From assembly GCA_947629945.1 (NCBI GenBank), contig CANRFR010000003.1:1-52667 (forward strand): a stretch of DNA of 52,667 nt. The letters are read 5' to 3'. The notes beneath the pieces were generated by a model that was given only the letters and a program-made list of their open reading frames with translations, had not been told where the DNA came from and did no database searches. Shown here in pieces: positions 32,569-41,174 of this stretch; position 1 is the first letter of the stretch, and each line of letters starts with the position of its first letter. Origin of the DNA: an uncultured Clostridia bacterium. Lineage in GTDB: Bacteria > Bacillota > Clostridia > Oscillospirales > Ruminococcaceae. The position numbers and the translations under genes are program-made.

Positions 32569-33498
32569 TTATTTTCCGCCGTAGAGCTTTTCGTTCACAC
32601 GGCGCTGTACTTGATTGTAATTATAACCTGCTTCGGTAAGGCGGTTGTAACGCTCGTCGCCGCAGCCCCATTCACCGCGAATAACCTCGTTAGCTATTTC
32701 ATCAAGCGACTTTTTCGGCTTAGAATCGTAAAGAATTTCGTTGACGCGCTTTTGCACGTCCGTGTAAGAATATCCCGCCGCCGTGAGCTTTTTCTTTCGT
32801 GCCTCGCCGTTATCCCAAAGCCCGTTTAAAACTTCGTGAGCAAGCTCGTCCACGGTTTTTCTTACATTATCGGGCGCGATTTCTTTCGAGTAGCCGTTAA
32901 GCCCGTGAGACTTAATATATTCCGAATAATCAACATAGCCCCAATCACGGTCGCATTCGTTTTGAACTCCCGGAACTTCCGCCGCGTCATACTGCCAAAT
33001 GCCGTAATCGCCCTTGTAGCCGCACTCGGCGCGATAGTCCGCTATCCACGCGGGACGCTTTTCGCGGACTTTTTCGTCTACAAAATTTGTAAACCAGTAT
33101 GTAGAGCAGTAAACTCCCGCATAGTAACCTGCCTTTTCAAGCTCGCTGCAGAACGCCTCAACAAGCTGAGTGCAGAAGCCCTTACCCTTGTCGAACTGCG
33201 ATTTTTCCTCCAAATCGAGGTACACGGGGAAGTCCAATTGCTTGCCTTTAAGCGCCTTGATGAACGCCTGCGCTTCGGCTTTGCCTTGCTCAACAGACTG
33301 CGCGTAGCTGTACCAATACGCGCCGACTTTCAAGCCGTTGTTTTTAACATTGGCGAAGTTGGTTTCCCACGTGTCGACCGTCGATGTGGAGTAGCCCGCC
33401 TTGACGATAACGAAATCCACGCCGCTTGCCTTTACCTTTTTGAAATCGATGTTGCCTTGATAACCGCACACATCAATGCCTTTAAGTTTTACGCTCAT
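32569..33498 (-). CDS. GH25 endolysin with C-terminal CW_7-like cell-wall-binding repeats
   Basis: GIDVCGYQGNIDFKKVKASGVDFVIVKAGYS; YLDLEEKSQF; two repeats DE(L/I)A.EV(L/I).G.WG.GE.R...L..AGY.Y..VQ.RVNE. Confidence 0.93.
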   Translation of the reverse strand: MSVKLKGIDVCGYQGNIDFKKVKASGVDFVIVKAGYSTSTVDTWETNFANVKNNGLKVGAYWYSYAQSVEQGKAEAQAFIKALKGKQLDFPVYLDLEEKSQFDKGKGFCTQLVEAFCSELEKAGYYAGVYCSTYWFTNFVDEKVREKRPAWIADYRAECGYKGDYGIWQYDAAEVPGVQNECDRDWGYVDYSEYIKSHGLNGYSKEIAPDNVRKTVDELAHEVLNGLWDNGEARKKKLTAAGYSYTDVQKRVNEILYDSKPKKSLDEIANEVIRGEWGCGDERYNRLTEAGYNYNQVQRRVNEKLYGGK

Positions 33499-33500
33499 AA

Positions 33501-33713
33501 TTATTCTCCTTTCTCATTGCCGCTGTTTGCTCCGTCCGCCAAACCCTCGCCAAGAACGTACCCGACGACCGCCGCGCCGCTCAAAATAGCGCCGCTGACC
33601 TTGTCGGCTGTCTCCTGTTGTCCGCCGAAAATGACGACCATTCCCGCGACGAAGCCCGCGAGAGATACCCACAGCTTACGCGATGTAAGTTTGCGTTTCC
33701 AGTCAATCTTCAT
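33501..33713 (-). CDS. Holin
   Basis: MKIDWKRKLTSRKLWVSLAGFVAGMVVIFGG...VSGAILSGAAVVGYVLGEGLADG. Confidence 0.8.
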   Translation of the reverse strand: MKIDWKRKLTSRKLWVSLAGFVAGMVVIFGGQQETADKVSGAILSGAAVVGYVLGEGLADGANSGNEKGE

Positions 33714-34035
33714 CTTCATTCTCCTCTCTGAGCTGTTCGGGCAGCGATATGCAATCGTTATATAGCGCGGTCGCAATATCGTTGCCGCCTAAGTTGTGAT
33801 ACGCAGTGTAAGCCCTGCGCAGGCTCTCCTTTGCGTAAATTGGACAATATCCGCGCGCCGTGTACTTGTCGTGAGAGCGGATAATTTCCGCTCGCAAAAG
33901 GCATTGTACGCCGTTTTCAATGTTCTGCTCGTCTTGCGTTTTCGCGGTTTTCTTTCGCGCGTGGTTGGTGTACAAGACGTTGAAAACCGTCACCGCCCCG
34001 GTTATTGCCGCCACAATAATTGCCGTAAAGTCCAT
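33703..34035 (-). CDS. Membrane-anchored lysis-module protein
   Basis: N-terminal TM MDFTAIIVAAITGAVTVFNVLY then soluble domain. Confidence 0.6.
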   Translation of the reverse strand: MDFTAIIVAAITGAVTVFNVLYTNHARKKTAKTQDEQNIENGVQCLLRAEIIRSHDKYTARGYCPIYAKESLRRAYTAYHNLGGNDIATALYNDCISLPEQLREENEDED

Positions 34036-34039
34036 TCTC

Positions 34040-35896
34040 TCACCTCATTTCCACGCTGATAATGTGCTCGTTAATTCGCTCGATAACAAAAAACGTCTTG
34101 TGGCATTCCCACTCATCGGCTTTTGTAGCAACACCCCCAGTGCCGCACTTCGCGAAGCCGCCCGCGACGCACGTTCCGTCGTCGCGTAACGGGATAACGC
34201 CTATCATTCCGACGCACGACCACTCGGAGCGGTCTTTGCGGTCAATATAATATTGCGAGCTGTCGTATTCGGGATTTTCAATTTTGTGCCGTTCAATATG
34301 CGAACCAACCTTTACGGAAGTTGCGGTACCGTCCGAATTATAGACCTCGTTGTAATCATCGACTTCAATGTCTTGATACACAAATTCGTTGAATTCATCG
34401 CGCTTCCAGCGTCCTATCCAGTCGTCGTCATTGTTGCCTATAACCGACGGATTGCCCGAAGTTATGCCTACTATATAATCTTCGGGCTGTGCCTTGTAAA
34501 GCTTGCCGTTTTTTACGGTCACAAAATATCCGCGCCTGTCCTCGCCGCTTTCGTTATCGTCAAACCAAGGCTTGATAAACTCGGCATAGTCTGCGCCCGA
34601 GGTGGAATACTCGCCTTTGGCGTGCGTGGAACCCGTGAGGTCAACTCTGAACACATTCGCCAAAGTTGCACCCTCTCGACCGTATTCGGCGTATGTTTGA
34701 GTTGGCGGGCAGTCCGCCATATTTATGTTTGCCGAGCTGTGCCCATATCCGACAGTGAGCAGCGAGTTATTTTTCACCTCATTAAGAAAACCAATGACCG
34801 TTTCCGCATCGTGACCCGTCATTGTGCGGTTTCCCGCAGCGAACGAGGAATGGTGACCTGCTTGCGTGGCGTACCCTTGCGCACAAGCCGATTTGGCGTT
34901 GGCGGTGCAGTATAAATTTCTTGTATGAGAAGCGTCGCCGTTAGACGCGCAATGAGAACCCAGCGCAAAGGCAGACTCCCCGGACGCGGACGCTTGGTAA
35001 CCGATCGCGCAGGAATAGTCTCCGCTAGCGGCGGCGTTGAAGCCCTCGGCATAGGACGTTTTTCCACTCGCGACGGCACCGTGTCCGCTCGCGTGGGAGC
35101 CGTAACCCAAGCTGTCGTCCACCGTGCATTGATACCCTTGCGCGGTCGAAGAGTGCCCCCGCGCTTTGCTTTCTTCTCCCGTAGCGCACGAACGATCGCC
35201 CACAGCTTCACAGCGCAGTCCAAACGCCTGAGATTTATCCCCGCTCGCCGTGCACGTCTGTCCGCAAGCAATAGACCCCTCGCCAACATTCGAGTTTGCT
35301 TTGCGCCCAATTGAAAACGCTCCCGTGCCCGTAGGGTTGTTTTTGTCCATTTTCCCCGAGATGTCAACAACGGTATCGGTAAATTGAGCGTCCGACGGAA
35401 CGTCTTTTTCAACGGTATGTCCTTTTACAGTGTCGGCGTTGCCGCCGTCTGCCTTTGCCGTTATTGTGATGTCTTTTGTGCCGTCAAACGCAACGCCGTT
35501 AATATTTCGCGCCGTTTTCAGTTTGGAAGCCGTACCCGCGTTCCCCGAAACGGAAGTCTGCAAGGGGTGAACGTGGTCTTCCCGAGCGTATTTTGCCGAC
35601 GTACCGACCGCCGCTGTTCCGTTTGCCTTTGGCGCGACTGTGGCGGCTGTGTATTTCGTGTCCGTAAACTTCGCGTCTGCGGGAACATCGGAGTTTACCG
35701 TATGTCTGTTCACCGTGTCGGCGTTGCCGCCGTTCGCGGGGAGTGTCGTGGGTATTTCCGTTTTATCGGCTTTTTTTGCCTGTAAAGACGATATATTTAT
35801 AGATACTTGTTCTGCCAAATTCTTTGTTTTCTCATCAACGTATTTCTTTGTGGCCTCGCCTAAACCGCCACTTACGTTTATGCTTCCATAAGCCAT
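34040..35896 (-). CDS. Tail fibre with YadA/Hep_Hag-like head repeats and C-terminal peptidase G2-like autocleavage domain
   Basis: Repeats like ACGQTCTASGDKSQAFGLRCEAVGDRSCATG; C-terminal ADYAEFIKPWFDDNESGEDRRGYFVTVKNGKLYKAQPEDYIVGITSGNPSVIGN. Confidence 0.8.
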   Translation of the reverse strand: MAYGSINVSGGLGEATKKYVDEKTKNLAEQVSINISSLQAKKADKTEIPTTLPANGGNADTVNRHTVNSDVPADAKFTDTKYTAATVAPKANGTAAVGTSAKYAREDHVHPLQTSVSGNAGTASKLKTARNINGVAFDGTKDITITAKADGGNADTVKGHTVEKDVPSDAQFTDTVVDISGKMDKNNPTGTGAFSIGRKANSNVGEGSIACGQTCTASGDKSQAFGLRCEAVGDRSCATGEESKARGHSSTAQGYQCTVDDSLGYGSHASGHGAVASGKTSYAEGFNAAASGDYSCAIGYQASASGESAFALGSHCASNGDASHTRNLYCTANAKSACAQGYATQAGHHSSFAAGNRTMTGHDAETVIGFLNEVKNNSLLTVGYGHSSANINMADCPPTQTYAEYGREGATLANVFRVDLTGSTHAKGEYSTSGADYAEFIKPWFDDNESGEDRRGYFVTVKNGKLYKAQPEDYIVGITSGNPSVIGNNDDDWIGRWKRDEFNEFVYQDIEVDDYNEVYNSDGTATSVKVGSHIERHKIENPEYDSSQYYIDRKDRSEWSCVGMIGVIPLRDDGTCVAGGFAKCGTGGVATKADEWECHKTFFVIERINEHIISVEMR

Positions 35897-35912
35897 TATT
35901 GATCCTCCTTTA

Positions 35913-36698
35913 TTATCCTATATTTGTCTCAGGTGCAGTACTAATCAAGGCTAAATTTGCCGAGATGTCTTTATCCGGTGACGTCTTTGCATAAAATCTT
36001 AAAAATCCATTAAAAGATTCCACAGTGGGATAGAGCCCACAAGCGTCCGCAGTCTTAATGTCCGTAGGCATAATGCTAACAATAGCCGTTGTTCGCTCTG
36101 TAATATCATTCAGAGGCGTATCAAGGTAGAGCAGGCTCATATCTTCGGCGTAACTCTGCCAACCACTTTGTGGTATCACAATACTGCGTCCTATTAGCGC
36201 GTCATTAATAAGGCGCTGGGCCTCGGCTCTTGTTACCATTGCACTAGGATCTACAACGGCTGTTACCTTGTCTATGCCTCCAACAGCGGCAATTAAATCA
36301 AACGTTGCTATTTTACCGACTACTGAACTTGACGGCCGAATCCATTCAGGCCCATTTTCTAAAACAAGGTATGTATACGGTATCTCTCCCTCGTCTGGGT
36401 CCTCCGCATATAAAATAATTCCCGTTGCATAAAATCCGTTTTTCACATTCGCACTATTTATTTGCACGGTAACTTGACATTCGCCGTCGACAGGGTTTGT
36501 TACTGACGCGATTTGCGCGTCCATTACATATTCTGCCGGTGTTGTCATTGTTTTAGGTGTTTCTCCCTCAGGGATTTTTCCCTTTCCTACTGCAGCACGC
36601 GTATACTTTATGGTGCCGCGCCCCGCGAGTACTTTTGCAATTAGCGTAGTCCCCGGAACGCTACTGTAGCTTCCGTCTTCAAAATTTGACATTTTCAA
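35913..36698 (-). CDS. Phage tail-collar fibre N-terminal-like protein
   Basis: TLIAKVLAGRGTIKYTRAAVGKGKIPEG...FYATGIILYAEDP. Confidence 0.7.
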   Translation of the reverse strand: MKMSNFEDGSYSSVPGTTLIAKVLAGRGTIKYTRAAVGKGKIPEGETPKTMTTPAEYVMDAQIASVTNPVDGECQVTVQINSANVKNGFYATGIILYAEDPDEGEIPYTYLVLENGPEWIRPSSSVVGKIATFDLIAAVGGIDKVTAVVDPSAMVTRAEAQRLINDALIGRSIVIPQSGWQSYAEDMSLLYLDTPLNDITERTTAIVSIMPTDIKTADACGLYPTVESFNGFLRFYAKTSPDKDISANLALISTAPETNIG

Positions 36699-37336
36699 TC
36701 CTCCTTTATTAGTTTAGATTTTATATGTGTATAGCATAGGCCGCCTCCAGATATCCCAGACCGGTCTATATAACTTAATTTGGGATCGGCTCGTTCCCCC
36801 GCGACTGACGATTTCAACGTACTTTGATAAGCTAAATATAAATTTTGCTTGAATTTCCGCGCGATATTGATTTTTATATCAAGCTTCAGGTGCGCCGGAA
36901 TTCGTCGGCTTAACGTATCGAGTAAATTCGTTTCATCGAATATCTCGCCGTCAACCTTGATAAAAATAACGCCGTCGGAAAAATCAATATGCACGGCTTT
37001 GTCCGAGTAATTGGAAATTATGCTTTTGATTTCCGGGTCGCCTATGTGATTATTTCCGCAAAGCCGCCCGATTATAACCCGTCGACGTTGTTCAAGAGAC
37101 AAGTCGTTTGTATAGGTTATTCGTAAAAGCGTTTCCCATAATCGTATCGTTTTTTCGTCTGCTTCAAGGATAAAGCAATTCAAATAAATTTGCGTCAGTC
37201 GGCTTTCAAGTCCGTCAGACAAATTGCCGAACGCTTTCAGAATTTCCTGCATTTCATAAACGTTCCTGTAAAAGCGCGGATAATAAGTTAAAAGCTCCTC
37301 GTAGCCATCGGAATAATACTTCTCGTAAAAGCTCAA
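36695..37336 (-). CDS. XkdU/YmfQ-like (DUF2313-type) baseplate protein
   Basis: Position after baseplate J; LTYYPRFYRNVYEMQEILKAFG. Confidence 0.8.
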   Translation of the reverse strand: MSFYEKYYSDGYEELLTYYPRFYRNVYEMQEILKAFGNLSDGLESRLTQIYLNCFILEADEKTIRLWETLLRITYTNDLSLEQRRRVIIGRLCGNNHIGDPEIKSIISNYSDKAVHIDFSDGVIFIKVDGEIFDETNLLDTLSRRIPAHLKLDIKINIARKFKQNLYLAYQSTLKSSVAGERADPKLSYIDRSGISGGGLCYTHIKSKLIKED

Positions 37337-38445
37337 TTGACTTTCACCTCGCTTAACACGGGAACGTCGTCCTCGCTCGGTATGACATTTTTTGTTTCGC
37401 CGTTAAGACGTAGATTGCTATAGTCCAAGAGCAATTTACAGCCGCTTAAAATCGCGCCGATTGCCGATACTCTAACGATGCCGATTTGATTGTCCGGCTC
37501 ATTCAAAACCAAGTTTTTCAAATACTGTTCAATTGAGATTTCGGTATCTTCTTTTACGCTTTCAACCGTAGCCCCGGGGGCGAGCTCTGCCGAAAACGAC
37601 ACGGTAATTTCGAGAGGATTCGCACCTGCCGCCGTAAAGTGCGCACCGATATTTGCTTGTCCGTTTCCCAATCCGTCGCCTAAAGTATAGGTTTTATCGT
37701 TTACCGTGACAGTCATTCCTTTATCGGCAGGGTCGATATATTTTTGCACTTCCGCGACTTTCGCGGGTCCGCACGGTTTTCCGACGGTATCTATAAGCAC
37801 TGCTTTAACGGTGTTTTCCCCGTTCCACAAAGGAAAAATCCTTGCTCGTCCTACGCCGTCGATACTCTCGCACCAAGTTTTATAGTGTTGTCGGTTTCCG
37901 TTTTCTGCGGGGCCTGCGAGTTTTTCCTCGATTCTCGTTCGTAAACTGTCGTCCGTTTCAGTATCGCCGCCGTTCTCGTAAATTCCGTTAAAGGTCGCCG
38001 AAATAAGTCCGTCGATATTATTTACGGGGACTGCCGGCGTTCCGGCGTAAATATCATTTTCCGAGCTTCCCGGCGTTTCCGCTTCCAGATAATAAATATC
38101 CTCGGCAGCATTACGCCGCAAAACAAAATATTTGCCGTTATTATAAAAGCGCTCCCCAACTTTCGGCTGCGTTCCCTCAAGCAAAACATAATATTTTGCG
38201 GTCGTGGCCGGCAAGCGCGCGAGCCCGTATTCTACGGCGCGTTTATCGAGTGCTTCGCCTGCTGCGTTCATAATCAACGTCATTTCGGAAATTTGGTCGA
38301 GGTCAGCGTATAAGCGCGCGATTTTTAGGAGCACGCCGGAAACCGCGTCGTAGAAAATACTCCCGGGGCGTGTGTCAATATCCTTCGGTGCGTTATTTAA
38401 AACGTCCTCAAGCAAACGCTCGTATGTCATTTCTTCATACATCAA
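37333..38445 (-). CDS. Baseplate J-like protein (XkdT-like)
   Basis: TRPGSIFYDAVSGVLLKIA..., DDSLRTRIEEKLAGPAENGNRQHYKTWCESIDGVGRARIFP. Confidence 0.9.
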   Translation of the reverse strand: MMYEEMTYERLLEDVLNNAPKDIDTRPGSIFYDAVSGVLLKIARLYADLDQISEMTLIMNAAGEALDKRAVEYGLARLPATTAKYYVLLEGTQPKVGERFYNNGKYFVLRRNAAEDIYYLEAETPGSSENDIYAGTPAVPVNNIDGLISATFNGIYENGGDTETDDSLRTRIEEKLAGPAENGNRQHYKTWCESIDGVGRARIFPLWNGENTVKAVLIDTVGKPCGPAKVAEVQKYIDPADKGMTVTVNDKTYTLGDGLGNGQANIGAHFTAAGANPLEITVSFSAELAPGATVESVKEDTEISIEQYLKNLVLNEPDNQIGIVRVSAIGAILSGCKLLLDYSNLRLNGETKNVIPSEDDVPVLSEVKVN

Positions 38446-38852
38446 AGTACCTCCTCAACGGTTGTCGCCCCGAAAATAGTGTCCGCCGTAAAACGAATAA
38501 AAGCAGAATCTTCGGAGAATTTATATTCAAAGTCCCTTACAGATAAAATCCGCGTATCGGGCCGTAAAGCGTCTTTAATAAAATCCTCAAGCACGGTCTC
38601 AATATATTCTCTCGTTGCGTCTTTTGTTATAACGGCGTTTTCTACTTCGCTTCCGTATTGGTTATCGTAAATCAAACACTTAAACCGAGGCGTGATTATT
38701 GCCTTTTGTATCGCTTGTTTTACCGCTTCGAGTCCGTCGACTTTTCCGACAATCCGTCCGTTGTCAAGGTCCAATTTATAGGTCAAAGACGGCGGTTCCC
38801 GAGCTTCCGTTATTTCGTCCACCGGGAGCGGAATATAAGCGGCGCCCGCCAT
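38442..38852 (-). CDS. XkdS-like (DUF2634) baseplate wedge protein
   Basis: SLTYKLDLDNGRIVGKVDGLEAVKQAIQKAIITPRFKCLIYDNQYGSE. Confidence 0.88.
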   Translation of the reverse strand: MAGAAYIPLPVDEITEAREPPSLTYKLDLDNGRIVGKVDGLEAVKQAIQKAIITPRFKCLIYDNQYGSEVENAVITKDATREYIETVLEDFIKDALRPDTRILSVRDFEYKFSEDSAFIRFTADTIFGATTVEEVL

Positions 38853-38853
38853 A

Positions 38854-39216
38854 TCAATTCACCCTTCCTAAAACAAAATATTGCTTGCCGCTATTAAACG
38901 CCAAAACGTGAACTTTTTCACCCGGCTTTAAAGCGTTGTAAATTGTGATCATTGCTTCGTTAAGTTCAAAGTCTTCAAGCTTGTCTCCGCCCGCGGTCGG
39001 CGCGTTAATGCCGCCGGGACTTTTTGAGATCTTACAAGTCGTTTTGTAGTCGGTTAAATGCGCAGGAACGTATGTGTTATTCTCAGAAATTACAAGCTTA
39101 TTATCGCCCGCTATTTGTATTTTCAAAGGCACTGCTGAAATTACCGCGCCCTGCACGACTTCCGCGCCGCGCGCCGTCATTTTTTGAATCATTGATTTTA
39201 TGCTTAAATCGTCCAT
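38854..39216 (-). CDS. XkdR-like (DUF2577) protein
   Basis: VVQGAVISAVPLKIQIAGDNKLVISENN...LKPGEKVHVLAFNSGKQYFVLGRV. Confidence 0.85.
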   Translation of the reverse strand: MDDLSIKSMIQKMTARGAEVVQGAVISAVPLKIQIAGDNKLVISENNTYVPAHLTDYKTTCKISKSPGGINAPTAGGDKLEDFELNEAMITIYNALKPGEKVHVLAFNSGKQYFVLGRVN

Positions 39217-39227
39217 TGCCGTCTCCT

Positions 39228-40442
39228 TTAATCAAACGTTCCCTCGTCGACCCAACCGTATACCCACGTGCTGTTGTCGGTATGTATCAAGTGGTATGGG
39301 TGCTTTGCGCCTTTAGCAATCAACGTAATTTTCGCGGGACCCGCCGCTAATTGCGGACCTGTCGGCTCGCTTGCCGTGCTGGCGACATAATGCCGTCCGC
39401 CGTGGAATTGGACTACAGTACCGACACCGTAGTCTTTTTCCGCGCTTGCGGCGATTTGCGGTTTATTGAGGTCGTTTGCGTAGTTTAATTTAAGCGACAT
39501 AGTGTGGGTATTATCCCCGAATGTGTGCGTGTCGCTGTCAACATAAAACGTCCTTGACAAATTCAATTCCGGAATTATGATATAAACGCCGAGCCCCGAA
39601 ATAACGTCCGCATTTCCGAGAGCTTCAACCGAAAGGGTTCTCGTAGGCGTACTTTTCTCGTCAAGAATACTATCAACTAAACTGTTGATTTGCGCCGCAG
39701 ATAAACTTTCGTCCGGCTGGTCGATTTCTTGAAACGTTCCGAGCCGCCGTTCTAAATCCGGCAGACTTTTTTCAGCGAGTGTCGTTCCTTCCTTTGACAC
39801 CAAAACCACGCGCGTTTTTATATCTTTAACGCTTTTGGCGTAAGAGTATGAAACGAGATTTTTCTTTGGTTCAATAACCCACTGTAATATATTTTCCCGC
39901 CGCGTCAAAAGGCTTAATTTACCTTTGTCGCTTGAAATATAGTGCCTGATTCCTGTAGCGTCAAAGTCAAGGCTTAAAGCGTCAGCAATTGCGTCAAACG
40001 CGGTGGTTTTAACTTTGGTAAGCTCCGGAATTTGATAAGAGCAGTTTGCCACTTCTCCCGTGGGTATTCCGAAACGCGTACAGCAATCTCTAAAAATATC
40101 GCTCGCGGTCTTGTTTGTATAAACAAAAGTATCTTTGTTGTTAGCAAGATAAATTCCGTTGTCGTAAGCCGTAAACGATAAGACCTTATCGTTGCTCTGC
40201 GTTTGCGACATAATCATCCCTCGAAATAGTTCCTTGCCGTTTAGGCAAAAAACGCATTGGTGACCTTGTTCAACGTCTATTCCGCTTCGTGCGTGTTTAT
40301 AGCCGTCATCGTCGAGGAGCTGCGCTGTAAGAGAACGCGATGACGCCCCTTTACGCCCCGACCACGTAATTTGCCGGACGAGCTGCGAAATATCATAGCC
40401 TTGCCCGTTTTTGAATAAAATCAAGCTTATTTCATTATTCAC
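39228..40442 (-). CDS. XkdQ-like tail hub protein with C-terminal SH3-like region
   Basis: DISQLVRQITWSGRKGASSRSLTAQLLDDDG; TASDIFRDCCTRFGIPTG. Confidence 0.88.
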   Translation of the reverse strand: MNNEISLILFKNGQGYDISQLVRQITWSGRKGASSRSLTAQLLDDDGYKHARSGIDVEQGHQCVFCLNGKELFRGMIMSQTQSNDKVLSFTAYDNGIYLANNKDTFVYTNKTASDIFRDCCTRFGIPTGEVANCSYQIPELTKVKTTAFDAIADALSLDFDATGIRHYISSDKGKLSLLTRRENILQWVIEPKKNLVSYSYAKSVKDIKTRVVLVSKEGTTLAEKSLPDLERRLGTFQEIDQPDESLSAAQINSLVDSILDEKSTPTRTLSVEALGNADVISGLGVYIIIPELNLSRTFYVDSDTHTFGDNTHTMSLKLNYANDLNKPQIAASAEKDYGVGTVVQFHGGRHYVASTASEPTGPQLAAGPAKITLIAKGAKHPYHLIHTDNSTWVYGWVDEGTFD

Positions 40443-40454
40443 GGTACCGCCCCT

Positions 40455-41174
40455 TTACGGAAATGTCAGCGTCAAGCCCGGTAACAAAACGTTGGGGCGA
40501 CTGCCGATTATGCTTTTATTCGCTTCATAAATATCTTTGCTTTTAGAGCCGTCGTTATAATATTTTTTCGCGAGGTTCCATAAGCAATCGCCGGGCTGCG
40601 TTGTGTATGTACTCGGGCGCACGGTATTGTCCACTCGGGTATTTTCCTTTTGCACTGTCGCGGTCGTGTGCGTTGTAACTGCGCGCGATACGCCCGAAGA
40701 GTCGCCGCTCGTGAATACGTTTGACATACTGACTTTAACCTGTCTTATTGATATTTCACGATACTCCTTCAAGGATAGGCTGTATTGATATGTCCCTACG
40801 TCGCCGCCGCTCTCGGAATAGCTGAAATTATCGATAGCGGCATAAATATTTATACCGCAAGCCGTTACGATAAAATGGACGGGCTTTTGACTTTCTTTCC
40901 ACGCATTGATTTTCTTAATCAACGATAAAGGCGGGGTTATTTTACCGACTTGCAATCCGGGGAATTTTTTTGCTGGGAAAAAGCTCGAAAAGCTGATTTG
41001 TAAAGCAGGGCAGTTCTGCATTACAACAATCTCGCCGAGGCCCGCAATATTGACGCTGCTAAGACCGCTTCCGTTTTTTATTTGGATCGTTTCGGGCAAA
41101 ACGGGAATTTGTATTTTTTCCCGCTCCGCGTTAAACGTTAACCACATTTGATATTTATTAGTAGTCATACGCAC
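40455..41174 (-). CDS. XkdP-like LysM tail protein
   Basis: C-terminal LysM TYTTQPGDCLWNLAKKYYNDGSKSKDIYEANKSIIGSRPNVLLPGLTLTFP. Confidence 0.9.
   Translation of the reverse strand: MRMTTNKYQMWLTFNAEREKIQIPVLPETIQIKNGSGLSSVNIAGLGEIVVMQNCPALQISFSSFFPAKKFPGLQVGKITPPLSLIKKINAWKESQKPVHFIVTACGINIYAAIDNFSYSESGGDVGTYQYSLSLKEYREISIRQVKVSMSNVFTSGDSSGVSRAVTTHTTATVQKENTRVDNTVRPSTYTTQPGDCLWNLAKKYYNDGSKSKDIYEANKSIIGSRPNVLLPGLTLTFP

Noticed and set aside
32836-33765. 309-aa plus-strand ORF antisense to the endolysin
   Set aside because: Basic/Arg-rich mirror of the codon-biased GH25 gene; no RBS or domain; endolysin on minus strand is unambiguous
34253-35412. Long ORFs on plus strand and alternate minus frame over the tail fibre
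   Set aside because: Shadow ORFs of repetitive fibre coding sequence; Arg-rich translations without domains
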